Assembly (NCBI GenBank): GCA_028698995.1
Contig: JAQVVM010000006.1
Coordinates: 40,371 to 104,370 of the forward strand
Source of the DNA: Bacteroidales bacterium
GTDB taxonomy: Bacteria > Bacteroidota > Bacteroidia > Bacteroidales > PXBB01
Direction: 5' to 3'
DNA length: 64,000 nt
Every line of letters begins with the position of its first letter. Position 1 is the first letter of the stretch. Both the position numbers and the translations under genes were made by a program. Positions 36,081 to 43,643 of this stretch are shown here, in pieces. The notes beneath the pieces were generated by a model, which worked only from the letters and a program-made list of their open reading frames with translations, ran no database searches and was not told the DNA's origin.

Positions 36081-37865
36081 ATGCGAAAACATTCAAACAT
36101 CAATATGATAAAACTTTTTCTTATGGTTTTGTTTTTTTCATTCTTGTGTATTTCAGGATATGAATCAAAAGCTCAACAACACCACAAAGTCTTGTTCCTC
36201 GGAAATAGTTACACTTACGTGAATAACTTACCACAAATTATACATGACGTTGCCTTATCAACAGGAGATACTTTGGTTTTTGACAGTAATACTCCCGGTG
36301 GTTATCAGTTAATAGATCATAGTCTCGATACAGTTAGCCAAAATAAAATAATGGCAGGTGGTTGGGATTATGTCGTTTTGCAAGGACAAAGTCAAGAACC
36401 AATCATTGTTCCCCTCGAGTTTAGTCAAGGATTCAGCGCTTTATATTACCAAATCAGGCAATATAATCCTTGTGCTGTTATTATGCCTTATATGACCTGG
36501 GGTAGAAAAAATGGAGATTCACCAAACTGCTTACCCTTCCCTGTAATGTGTACTTATCAAGGTATGGACACGACATTAAGGAACGAATATTTGGAAAAGA
36601 CCGCAGAATACAATGGAGAAGTATCTCCTGTTTCAGTTGTATGGAATTATCTTCGACAAAATCATCCAGGCATTGAATTGTATCAGGCAGATGAAAGTCA
36701 TCCATCAGTTGCGGGGTCTTATGCTGCAGCATGTTGTTTTTATGCAGCAATTTTCAAAAAAGACCCTACATTGATCACCCATAATATCAGTTTAAACGCT
36801 AATGATGCTTCTATTATTAGAAGTGCCGCCAAAACGATAGTTTACGACAATTTGAATGTGTGGGATTATAAGAAACCGCCTATAGCTAATATTCAATATA
36901 CAATAGGCTCAGGTGTAAATGAAGTGATTCTAAATGCTCATAATCCCCAGGGTGTTAAACAAAATTATTTTTGGGACTTTGGAGATGGTGACACATCTTC
37001 AACAGCCTATACAACGCATTCCTATTTAACTGATGGAACATACACGGTTTCGTTAACCACAACAAATTGTGATCTGCAAGGGATACATACCAGTTTTGCT
37101 GATACTGTAATTCAATTTTGTAACCATACACCAACCGTTTATACATCTCAGCCATGGTTGTGTGCATATGATACACTTTGGACACAAACAGCAGATTCCT
37201 ATCAATGGTTTGCTAATGGAGTTTCATTACCTGAAACTAATCAATACTTACCGAATTATTCTCAGTATAATATGATGGGATTTTCCGTTATTTCCACTCT
37301 GAATGGTTGTTCTGAATTATCAGAAACCTATGATGAAACTCCTGAATGGTCAGGTTATTACTTTGATGCATTGGGTGACCCTTGCATAGGAGATACTGTT
37401 GCATTTGCAGTATTACATATAAACGGTTTCTTATCAGGTTTTGAAAATATTCTTTGGTTTAAAAATGATACGATTTTACCATTGATGACCGATGAAGACA
37501 CTTTACTTATAACTGGATCAGGAAAATACGAATGTAAAGTGATTAATTCAAACTCAAATTGTCCTTTTGATACTACCTATTCCATTCTCGAATATGACTG
37601 TGGTGTAGTTGGCATTCAGGAAAAGGACATGGAATTATGTTGGAGTATATTTCCAAATCCGGCATCGGAAACTATTACAATCAAATTTGCCAAAAACCAA
37701 ATGCAGGAAACAATTCTGGTTTATAATGCAACAGGACTTTTAATAAATTCCATTTCTACTCAAACAGCAACAACGAAAATTAATATTGGTTATATGCCTG
37801 CCGGTCTTTACTACATCAGGCTGAAAAATAATAAACAGCCTGCTTTAAAATTTATTAAATTGTAG
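36081..37865 (+). CDS. Secreted SGNH-hydrolase-like protein with PKD module and T9SS sorting domain
   Basis: The 594-residue protein has a signal peptide (MIKLFLMVLFFSFLCISGYESKAQ; ATG at 36105 also possible). Next comes an SGNH/GDSL-like domain: LFLGNSYTYVNNLPQII with the nucleophile-type Ser, LQGQSQEP as an oxyanion block, and DESHPSVAGSYAAAC with the Asp-x-x-His pair, resembling DUF4886 hydrolases. A PKD module follows (NYFWDFGDGDTSSTAY), and the C-terminus (FPNPASETITIKF, MPAGLYYIRLKNN) is a T9SS sorting domain. It probably de-esterifies a surface or extracellular carbohydrate. It is an ordinary secreted gene placed next to defence cargo, directly after repeat U copy 2. Confidence 0.85.
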   Translation: MRKHSNINMIKLFLMVLFFSFLCISGYESKAQQHHKVLFLGNSYTYVNNLPQIIHDVALSTGDTLVFDSNTPGGYQLIDHSLDTVSQNKIMAGGWDYVVLQGQSQEPIIVPLEFSQGFSALYYQIRQYNPCAVIMPYMTWGRKNGDSPNCLPFPVMCTYQGMDTTLRNEYLEKTAEYNGEVSPVSVVWNYLRQNHPGIELYQADESHPSVAGSYAAACCFYAAIFKKDPTLITHNISLNANDASIIRSAAKTIVYDNLNVWDYKKPPIANIQYTIGSGVNEVILNAHNPQGVKQNYFWDFGDGDTSSTAYTTHSYLTDGTYTVSLTTTNCDLQGIHTSFADTVIQFCNHTPTVYTSQPWLCAYDTLWTQTADSYQWFANGVSLPETNQYLPNYSQYNMMGFSVISTLNGCSELSETYDETPEWSGYYFDALGDPCIGDTVAFAVLHINGFLSGFENILWFKNDTILPLMTDEDTLLITGSGKYECKVINSNSNCPFDTTYSILEYDCGVVGIQEKDMELCWSIFPNPASETITIKFAKNQMQETILVYNATGLLINSISTQTATTKINIGYMPAGLYYIRLKNNKQPALKFIKL

Positions 37866-38364
37866 AATGTATTTATGGGAAATCGCAGAGCTATGGAATA
37901 TTTGATGAAAGCAAACAATAATGGTTTGGCAGGTAGGCAAAATACAAATGACAAATAAAAAAAACTACCTCTAACATTGTTCAAAATATAGCTGGCAGGG
38001 AATATTATGATAATGACAACAAGTATAATAATCCGTTGCGGTTTGACAATACTGCAAGATACAATGCCAGACAAATTCTGCACATAGCCGTTATGCAACA
38101 TAGCAGAGCAACATACTGGTCTTTGACAAGGTAAACAAAATAAAGACAAATGCAACCCCCTCTTTAAGACAGGAAATCTTGCTCTGAAACGAATGTGCTT
38201 ATAGTCGCGGCAAAGCTTTCTGAAAGGACTTTAATATTTATATGGACAGGAACGTGCTTCCTGGAAGTGAAGTACTCCAAGAAAGTTTATCGCTCTCTGA
38301 CTGGAAATCATAATTGCAATGTGCGGCATAGTTGTTTGACTCTCAGATGTTTAAATGGCAAGCT
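37866..38364. other. Decayed, mostly gene-free stretch
   Basis: About 500 bases without an intact gene. Short open pieces read in plus-strand frames, such as the 27-codon segment at 37874 and a frame with GREYYDNDNKYNNPLRFDN near 38000, could be remnants of a lost gene, but no family is recognisable. No promoter or repeat was identified. Confidence 0.3.
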
Positions 38365-39357
38365 CTAATTTGATTTGTTTATCAGATTTACAATTACCTT
38401 AATCATTATTTCTTTTTCCTCAGGTTTGCTGACAGCAATCATAAGCGTTAAAGCGACAAGTGTATTATCAGCGATTCTTTTTTGACCTGAGCTGTTAAAT
38501 AAGATACTATTCATTTCCATGAAGTATAAAAACAGAAAGGCAGCAATTCTCTTGTTCCCATCAACAAAAGTATGGTTTTTCGTAACGAAATATAATTAGT
38601 TTGCAGCTTTTTCTTCAATACTCGGATATAAGTCAACGCCATCGAAAGTTTGGTATATAGTAGCTACTGAACTCTTTAAGGAATCGTCTTTTTCTTTGCC
38701 AAACAATTCACTGTTACCATACGCATTTTTGACAATTGAAATTTGGTGTTTTACGTCTTCGTAAGTTAATCTACAGCTTGACGTTAAAGTAGTATTATTA
38801 ATCGCAAGTGACTGATAATCATATTGGTCTAAGACGTCTAAAGCATAAGCATAATCGGAAATTATTTTTAACAATCCTATGCTTTCGTCATTTGTCAGTG
38901 ACTTTATATTTGCTATCTCCCCAAGCATTTTCACTGTATCTTTAAGCTCTTTTAATTTTTCATTTTGCTCTTTAAGCTTCTTTTCATTAAGAGCATATCC
39001 TCTTATTAAGTATTCGCTCAAAATCGAATTTGCCCATATTCTAAATTGGCGTCCTCTGTCAGAATTGACTCTGTAACCTACTGACAATATAATATCAAGA
39101 TTATAAACACTTATACTCCTCTCAACATGCCTTCCGCCTTCATTTTGAACTTGTGCAATTTTTGCACAAGTTGACTCTTTGTTTAATTCATTGAACTTAA
39201 AGATGTTATTTATATGTCTTAATATTGAAGTTCTATCGGTTTGAAAAAGCTCTGCAATTTGATATTGATTTAACCAGACACTTTCTTTTTTTATCCTTAC
39301 TTCAATTTCTGTTCTTCCATCTTCACTTTTAAATATTTTAATTTCAGCATCTTCCAT
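38365..39357 (-). pseudogene. RhuM-Fic/DOC fusion interrupted by one in-frame TAA
   Basis: Residues 1-253 (39357 down to 38599) are a RhuM-family protein (IKIFKSEDGRTEIEVRIKKESVWLNQYQIAELFQTDRTSI). At 38596-38598 a TAA stops the frame, but the same frame continues for 76 codons to a TAG at 38365-38367 and encodes a Fic/DOC end: NHTFVDGNKRIAAFLFLYF, with the HxFxDGNKR active-site motif, then ADNTLVALTLMIA. Full RhuM proteins in other genomes join these two parts, so one base change (for example TTA to TAA) has split the gene. Either the Fic part is lost or a stop is read through. The N-terminal part alone may still be made. Confidence 0.8.
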
Positions 39358-39504
39358 TATACTAGGTTTTAATGACTAATCAAAAATAATAATATTTATT
39401 GAAAAACGCCAATTTAAAGTTACAAAAGAATTATTGATTACAGTAAAAGTTTTTCTATGCCGCGGTTGGCAGGAAAGGGGGTTACTCTGTTACGATTGCA
39501 TAAT
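39358..39504. promoter_or_regulatory. Upstream region of the RhuM gene
   Basis: AT-rich sequence that should hold the leftward promoter of the RhuM gene; no clear element was picked. It ends with GATTGCATAAT, which joins a partial repeat U. Confidence 0.3.
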
Positions 39505-39640
39505 CGAGTGGGTGGCTCTGCTACCTTCCGATAGCAGAGTGCATACCTCACACCACTGTATTTACTGGTCACGTAACTGCCAGCCGGCAGGCTGGTACAG
39601 CGGTTTCCTACCTGTCGGTACGGGACAAGCTATTAAGAAG
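39505..39640 (+). repeat. Repeat U, partial copy 3 (hairpin and GC-rich insert only)
   Basis: It contains CGAGTGGGTGG, the hairpin at 39516-39539 (one mismatch), CACACCACT, and the GC-rich insert (AGCCGGCAGGCTGG..ACCTGTCGGTACGG) shared with copy 2. The promoter A part is missing; instead 39641-39818 holds unrelated sequence with a short piece (GAAAAGTTTGGTGCT, about 39739) also found in repeat C copy 3. Confidence 0.7.
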
Positions 39641-39818
39641 TATCGCCATTTTCTGATAATGTTCGAGAAATGAAATGTAGCCTCTTTTTCGTAGGAGTAC
39701 TAAGGGAAGTGCTGTTTGAAAGGGTGGTGCTTTCTGAAAAGTTTGGTGCTACGAGACAGAGATAAAAGGCTGACAGTACAGGTAGGCAGATTTTTTTGCC
39801 AACATGCAACAAGTTTTC

Positions 39819-40145
39819 TTAAGTAAGCTTTATTGACTGATTTAGCAACTCGACATTGAAATTAATTCTGGCATTCAGTGCTTTAAAAACCTTTAAAATT
39901 GTTTCAAAACGTGCATCGGTTAGGCTGTTTTCCAATTTAGAAATCTGCGACTTTTTAACACCGACCAAAGCACCGAGTTCCTCTTGCGTTAAATTTCTTT
40001 CTTTTCTTGCCTTTTTAATGGCTTCGCCAACAAGGTCAAGACGCAGTTCATTTTCAAATGCTTCACGTTTTGCACTTCCTCGTTCGCCAATATATTTATC
40101 AGTTACTTCATCTAATGTGTATGTTTTAACTCCTTGCTTTTTCAT
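39819..40145 (-). CDS. HigA-like HTH antitoxin
   Basis: The 108-residue protein has a C-terminal XRE-type helix-turn-helix (residues 45-100: ARKERNLTQEELGALVGVKKSQISKLENS). The N-terminal half carries the acidic and basic mix that usually wraps the toxin. It lies downstream of the toxin gene and overlaps it by 4 bp (ATGA), the toxin-first order of HigBA modules. It should bind and block the toxin and repress the shared promoter at 40503-40534. Confidence 0.85.
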   Translation of the reverse strand: MKKQGVKTYTLDEVTDKYIGERGSAKREAFENELRLDLVGEAIKKARKERNLTQEELGALVGVKKSQISKLENSLTDARFETILKVFKALNARINFNVELLNQSIKLT

Positions 40146-40489
40146 GGCTTTTTATTTTTAAAAATTAAATAATTATTTCTGATACTAATGGCTCTCTCAA
40201 TTTCCTGTTTTGGAGTCTTCTTTGTTTTCTTCACATGACCATGCGTTGATATTACCAATTTTTCAACAACCTCTGTTTTATCCCAAAACGCAAAGAGCCG
40301 GTATTGGGTTTTATTAAACAATGTGCGAAACTCCCAAATCTCATCTGTAAGCTTTTTAAAGAGTTCTTTGTCATTGACCATCTGCGCTTTGCGAACATTG
40401 TAAATTACTTTATCTCGTGCCTTAACCTCTAAAGAATCAATAAACTCAATGGCTTCTTCCAAAAACTCGACATTAAATCGCTTCTCCAT
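40142..40489 (-). CDS. HigB/Gp49-like RelE-superfamily toxin
   Basis: The 115-residue protein has the phage Gp49/HigB signature (KLTDEIWEFRTLFNKTQYRLFAFWD, then VISTHGHVKKTKKTPKQEIERA), including the basic residues and the paired Lys/Arg expected of a ribosome-dependent mRNA interferase. It is the first gene of a two-gene operon with the HTH antitoxin. Such pairs stabilise mobile or accessory regions and can act against phage. Confidence 0.85.
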   Translation of the reverse strand: MEKRFNVEFLEEAIEFIDSLEVKARDKVIYNVRKAQMVNDKELFKKLTDEIWEFRTLFNKTQYRLFAFWDKTEVVEKLVISTHGHVKKTKKTPKQEIERAISIRNNYLIFKNKKP

Positions 40490-40502
40490 AATTTTTTTTT
40501 TA

Positions 40503-40534
40503 CAAAGATACGAGTTTCTTTATTAGGAAACAAA
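40503..40534 (-). promoter_or_regulatory. Promoter of the HigBA operon
   Basis: On the minus strand TTTG (40531-40534) is followed after 20 bp by TATCTTTG (40503-40510), a complete match to the Bacteroidetes -33/-7 pattern, 13 bp upstream of the toxin start. Confidence 0.8.
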
Positions 40535-40690
40535 TATTATTTGAATTATTATCAAAAAAAACGCTAACGTATTAACATTTTCTGAATTTGTAAACTATAA
40601 AGCTATAGTATAATTTAAGTCAGAAAAATTTGTAATTCTGTTTCTGCACAATGTTATTTTTCCCTATTAATAAACTAACTGCAAAACACC

Positions 40691-41239
40691 ATGACAGCAA
40701 TTATACGACTTGAAGATGTTGAAAATAAAATAATTGAAATCAGAAAACAAAAAGTTCTTTTAGACAGTGATGTTGCTGAACTTTATGGTGTGGAAACCAA
40801 AAGAGTTAATGAAGCTGTGAGTAATAATCCGGATAAATTTCCTGAAGGATATATTATTGATTTGACTAATAATGAGTGGAATATATTGAAGTCGAAATTT
40901 TCGACTTCAATAAAAGGTGGAAAAACCAAACTTCCCAAAGCTTTTACAGAAAGAGGTTTATACATGCTTGCAACAATAATGAAGAGTAATAAAGCTACTC
41001 AAACTACACTTACAATAATTGAAACCTTTGCAAGAATAAAACAACTTTCGCGCAATATAAAACAACTTTCTGAAATACAGGACGACAAAAATAAGAAAAA
41101 TCTTATGCAAAAAAGCGGGGAAATTATAGCCGAAATATTAGGTGATGATTTGGCTTTAAATGAAACTGAAACTACAATTGAAATAAACTTTGCTGTATTA
41201 AAATTCAAACATACTGTAAAAAAGAAAAAGGATAATTAG
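40691..41239 (+). CDS. ORF6N-domain DNA-binding protein
   Basis: The 182-residue protein begins with the ORF6N domain (IRKQKVLLDSDVAELYGVETKRVNEAVSNNPDKFPEGYIIDLT, then KLPKAFTERGLYMLATIMKSNKA), a module of phage and plasmid origin thought to bind DNA. The C-terminal half is a coiled coil (TFARIKQLSRNIKQLSEIQDDK). It is commonly found near toxin-antitoxin genes and mobile-element remnants, as here. It is a stand-alone gene between the HigBA promoter and a gene-poor stretch. The domain call is firm, the cellular role unknown. Confidence 0.85.
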   Translation: MTAIIRLEDVENKIIEIRKQKVLLDSDVAELYGVETKRVNEAVSNNPDKFPEGYIIDLTNNEWNILKSKFSTSIKGGKTKLPKAFTERGLYMLATIMKSNKATQTTLTIIETFARIKQLSRNIKQLSEIQDDKNKKNLMQKSGEIIAEILGDDLALNETETTIEINFAVLKFKHTVKKKKDN

Positions 41240-41490
41240 TAAAAACAATTTTAAATATCTGACACACAGCCAAGCACTATGTCAGGTTGCACCAGCCTTC
41301 GCTAAAACCAATCCCGAAAATTTCAGGGATGTCATAGAGCTTGTCTTTTTCTAGCTCAGTTTCGTAACTTTCCGTCCCTTAAAAAACTAAATCTTAGCCG
41401 AAAAACCTGCAACCTTGTCAAAGACATACAATTAGGAAAGTGAATATTATCTCAAACCATTATGGGAGGTAAGTACGCCCAGTTGGTAAC
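41240..41490. other. Gene-free stretch after the ORF6N gene
   Basis: No gene or hairpin of note apart from small CCCGAAAATTTCAGGGA-type self-complementary patches near 41312. It leads into repeat C copy 3. Confidence 0.35.
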
Positions 41491-41604
41491 ACGCTGCGGG
41501 CTTCAGCGGCTGGGTATGGGTACTTTTTCATTGAAAAGTTTGGTGCTTGAAAGGAAAGTTTTATATCTTTGTGGATAGCTTGGTCGGTAAAGTGCCGCCG
41601 AAAG
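41491..41604 (+). repeat. Promoter-bearing repeat C, copy 3
   Basis: From CGCTGCGGGCTTCAGCGG to GTAAAGTGCCGCCGAAAG. TTG at 41540-41542, 21 bp, then TATCTTTG at 41564-41571 form a promoter aimed at the DUF2007 pseudogene, about 135 bp downstream. Confidence 0.75.
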
Positions 41605-41704
41605 CCAGAGCCTTGTCAGATGTGTGCAAGACTGAAACTACCTCCTCTTTTATGAGCATGATTTGACTTAAAGATTGATATAAATAAAGCAAATGTTATA
41701 TCCC

Positions 41705-41947
41705 ATGAAAAATACAAATGAAGATTATCTTGTTGAGATTTATAGAGGCATTGTTTGGCAAGCAGAAATGGTTAAAGACATATTAGAAAATTAAGGTATT
41801 AAAGCATTCCTAAAAGATGAAATTACAGGAACGCTGAATTTACCTTGGGATGGAATAGGTTCGGTTAAAGTAATAATTTCAAATTTGGATTATGAAAAAG
41901 CAAAATTGATTGTTGAAAAATACAATAAATCTCAAGATGATAAATAA
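41705..41947 (+). pseudogene. DUF2007-like small protein with in-frame TAA
   Basis: The 81-codon frame reads MKNTNEDYLVEIYRGIVWQ, then continues through AEMVKDILEN, a TAA at codon 30 (41792-41794), then GIKAFLKDEITGTLNLPWDG and VKVIISNLDYEKAKLIVEKY to the final TAA. Both halves match the DUF2007 (putative signal-transducing protein) pattern without a frame change. A single C-to-T change (CAA to TAA, giving ENQGI before mutation) would explain it. It is the likely cargo of repeat C copy 3 and is probably dead unless the stop is suppressed. Confidence 0.75.
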
Positions 41948-42243
41948 CGCCGGCGGTATATTTTATTGACGAAATAGTGCTGAAATCAATAGCTGTTGAA
42001 CGTTTCAAACTTCATCGTGGTTTTACAGTAACGTGCTACGGAATCGGCAACAAGTACATACCACCAAACCGAACAATCTCCCTTAAACCACCTCCTGCTT
42101 AACTTAGACTAGCACTCTATTTATCCTTTGTCATTTTCTCAGTAACTGGCTTTTATCTGCTTGACGAAGCCTTATGGCCACCACCTGACATCCGATGGCT
42201 ATCGGAAACCACTACCATTTATTCAGAGCGTAGCCGGCCTTTT
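41948..42243. other. Gene-free stretch
   Basis: No gene is seen. A short palindrome, CCGATGGCTATCGG, lies near 42191-42204. The stretch leads into the large inverted-repeat element. Confidence 0.35.
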
Positions 42244-42411
42244 AAAAATTTGCGTTAAAAATTGAGGATTTCATTACACATGAAAAAAAATATTTCATGG
42301 TAATTAAAGCAACCAACGAGTGAGGATGCGGAATTTAATTTAGACACAACATCCATTCCGAACGGCTTTGGTTGCGCCGGTAATGAAATCCGAAGATTTT
42401 AGCAAATTTTT
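42244..42411. repeat. 168-bp inverted-repeat element (MITE-like or structured RNA)
   Basis: The outer arms are 42244-42277 and 42380-42411: both start with AAAAATTTGC and end with GGATTTCATTAC (read toward the centre), with an unlike middle. Inside lie a small hairpin (CATGAAA/TTTCATG, 42279-42299) and a second nested pair (GCAACCA near 42309 with TGGTTGC near 42368). It lacks any coding potential. It could be a miniature transposable element or a bidirectional terminator/structured RNA. Confidence 0.6.
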
Positions 42412-42574
42412 AAGAAGCCTTGACTTTTGCGTTACTTTGTGTTAAGACAAAGTAACAAATATTAAAAAATATTTTCTAATTTAGCATTGTCTGAAAAAGG
42501 GATACTTACATTAACACTCCAAATAATATTTTGTTATTTTTTTGTTAAAAAAAAACAGCAAAAAGAACATTTCG

Positions 42575-42582
42575 TAAATTTG
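42575..42582 (+). promoter_or_regulatory. -7 element of the arsR promoter
   Basis: TAAATTTG matches TAnnTTTG, 22 bp upstream of the ArsR-family start codon. No TTG is found at 19-21 bp upstream, so the -33 element is weak. Confidence 0.55.
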
Positions 42583-42604
42583 TGAAATAATAAAACAAGA
42601 ATAA

Positions 42605-42913
42605 ATGGACACTAAGGAAGAAATCCTGACTGATGATATTATCAAACTTGCACAGGTATCAAAGTTACTGAGCCATCCCATCAGGTTATTTATTGTTTTG
42701 AAACTTTCAAAAATGAATGCCTGTTGCTACAGTGGTGACTTGTCGGAGGAATTGAATATTGCCCGTTCTACCCTCTCCCAGCATTTAAAAGAATTGAAAT
42801 ATGGGGGCATCATTCAGGGAGAAATTGAGGGACCTTTTATTAAATACTGCCTGAACAAACAAAACTGGGAAACAATTAAAGAATTATTCAAGGAGTTACT
42901 GATTATTAAATAA
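42605..42913 (+). CDS. ArsR-family winged-helix repressor
   Basis: The 102-residue protein has the ArsR/SmtB fold: LSHPIRLFIVLKLSKMNACCYSGDLSEELNIARSTLSQHLKELKYGGIIQGEIEG. Cys38 and Cys39 in NACCYSGDL, at the start of the recognition region, could sense thiol-reactive metals or metalloids. It is the first gene of a three-gene group with an ArsF-like protein and a thioredoxin-like protein and probably represses it. Which metal or redox signal it senses is not decided. Confidence 0.88.
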   Translation: MDTKEEILTDDIIKLAQVSKLLSHPIRLFIVLKLSKMNACCYSGDLSEELNIARSTLSQHLKELKYGGIIQGEIEGPFIKYCLNKQNWETIKELFKELLIIK

Positions 42914-42943
42914 ATAGATTACTTAAAAATTAAATTTTGTATT

Positions 42944-43333
42944 ATGAAAAAAACCTTTTTAGTACTGTTTACTATGAGCCTTATTGGCTTAAGTTCTTAC
43001 GCACAGAAAGTTGAAGTCTTGTATTTCAAAGCCGATTTGGCTTGCTGTGCTGCCAGGGCATGTGCAAATCTTGAAGGACAGGTAAAAGCTGTTGTAGAAG
43101 AGAATTTTAACAACAGAGATGTTGTTTTTAAATCTATCAGAATAGCTGACCCTGAAAATGCAGCTCTGATAGAAAAGTACAGTGCCCGTTCACAAACTGT
43201 CATTATCCGTTCATTGAAGAGAAGAAGTGTTAATTTTACAGATGCCACAACTATGGTCAGAGATTTTTCAAGAAGTCAGGATCAGGAAGCTTTTAAACAA
43301 AGCTTTTTAAGTGCCATCAGAGCATTACTTTAG
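42944..43333 (+). CDS. ArsF-like exported cysteine protein
   Basis: The 129-residue protein has a signal peptide (MKKTFLVLFTMSLIGLSSYAQ) and a mature part KVEVLYFKADLACCAARACANLEGQVKAVVEENF, where the CC-x3-C cluster is the redox or metal site of proteins annotated as ArsF-like in Bacteroidota ars-type clusters. The remainder has a thioredoxin-like pattern of strands (RDVVFKSIRIADPENAALIEKY). It lies 30 bp after the arsR gene and is probably repressed by it. A role in periplasmic redox or metal handling is inferred from context. Confidence 0.72.
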   Translation: MKKTFLVLFTMSLIGLSSYAQKVEVLYFKADLACCAARACANLEGQVKAVVEENFNNRDVVFKSIRIADPENAALIEKYSARSQTVIIRSLKRRSVNFTDATTMVRDFSRSQDQEAFKQSFLSAIRALL

Positions 43334-43389
43334 AGAACTCTCTCTCAACTTAGTTTTTCTGTATTTTTTTCAATTTTATTTAATAGATT

Positions 43390-43629
43390 ATGGAAATAAA
43401 AGTACTTGGACCAGGATGTCCAAAGTGTAAGACTTTAGAAAAAGCAGTAATTGAAGCAGTACATCTTAGTGGGAAAGACATCAAAGTCAGCAAGGTTGAT
43501 GACATTATGGACATCATGGCTTACGGCGTCATGAGAACCCCCGCATTGGTAGTTAACGAGAAAGTTGTTCTCAGTGGCAGAATACCTTCAGCTAAAGAGC
43601 TGGAGGAAATTATCAGCAAGATGCCATAA
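43390..43629 (+). CDS. Small thioredoxin-like redox protein
   Basis: The 79-residue protein is a Thioredoxin_3-type mini-thioredoxin: MEIKVLGPGCPKCKTLEKAV holds the CPKC active site (Cys10 and Cys13), and MRTPALVVNEKVVLSGRIPS has the cis-proline loop and the last strand. It is cytosolic. With ArsR and the ArsF-like protein it makes a compact redox/metal group that, in other genomes, usually also includes a membrane permease; no permease is present here. It converges on the fumarase gene. Confidence 0.88.
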   Translation: MEIKVLGPGCPKCKTLEKAVIEAVHLSGKDIKVSKVDDIMDIMAYGVMRTPALVVNEKVVLSGRIPSAKELEEIISKMP

Positions 43630-43643
43630 ATTTCTATTTTTTA

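Noticed and set aside
39434..39673. 79-codon open frame across repeat U copy 3
   Set aside because: It translates a hairpin and a GC-rich repeat; the product has no conserved feature.
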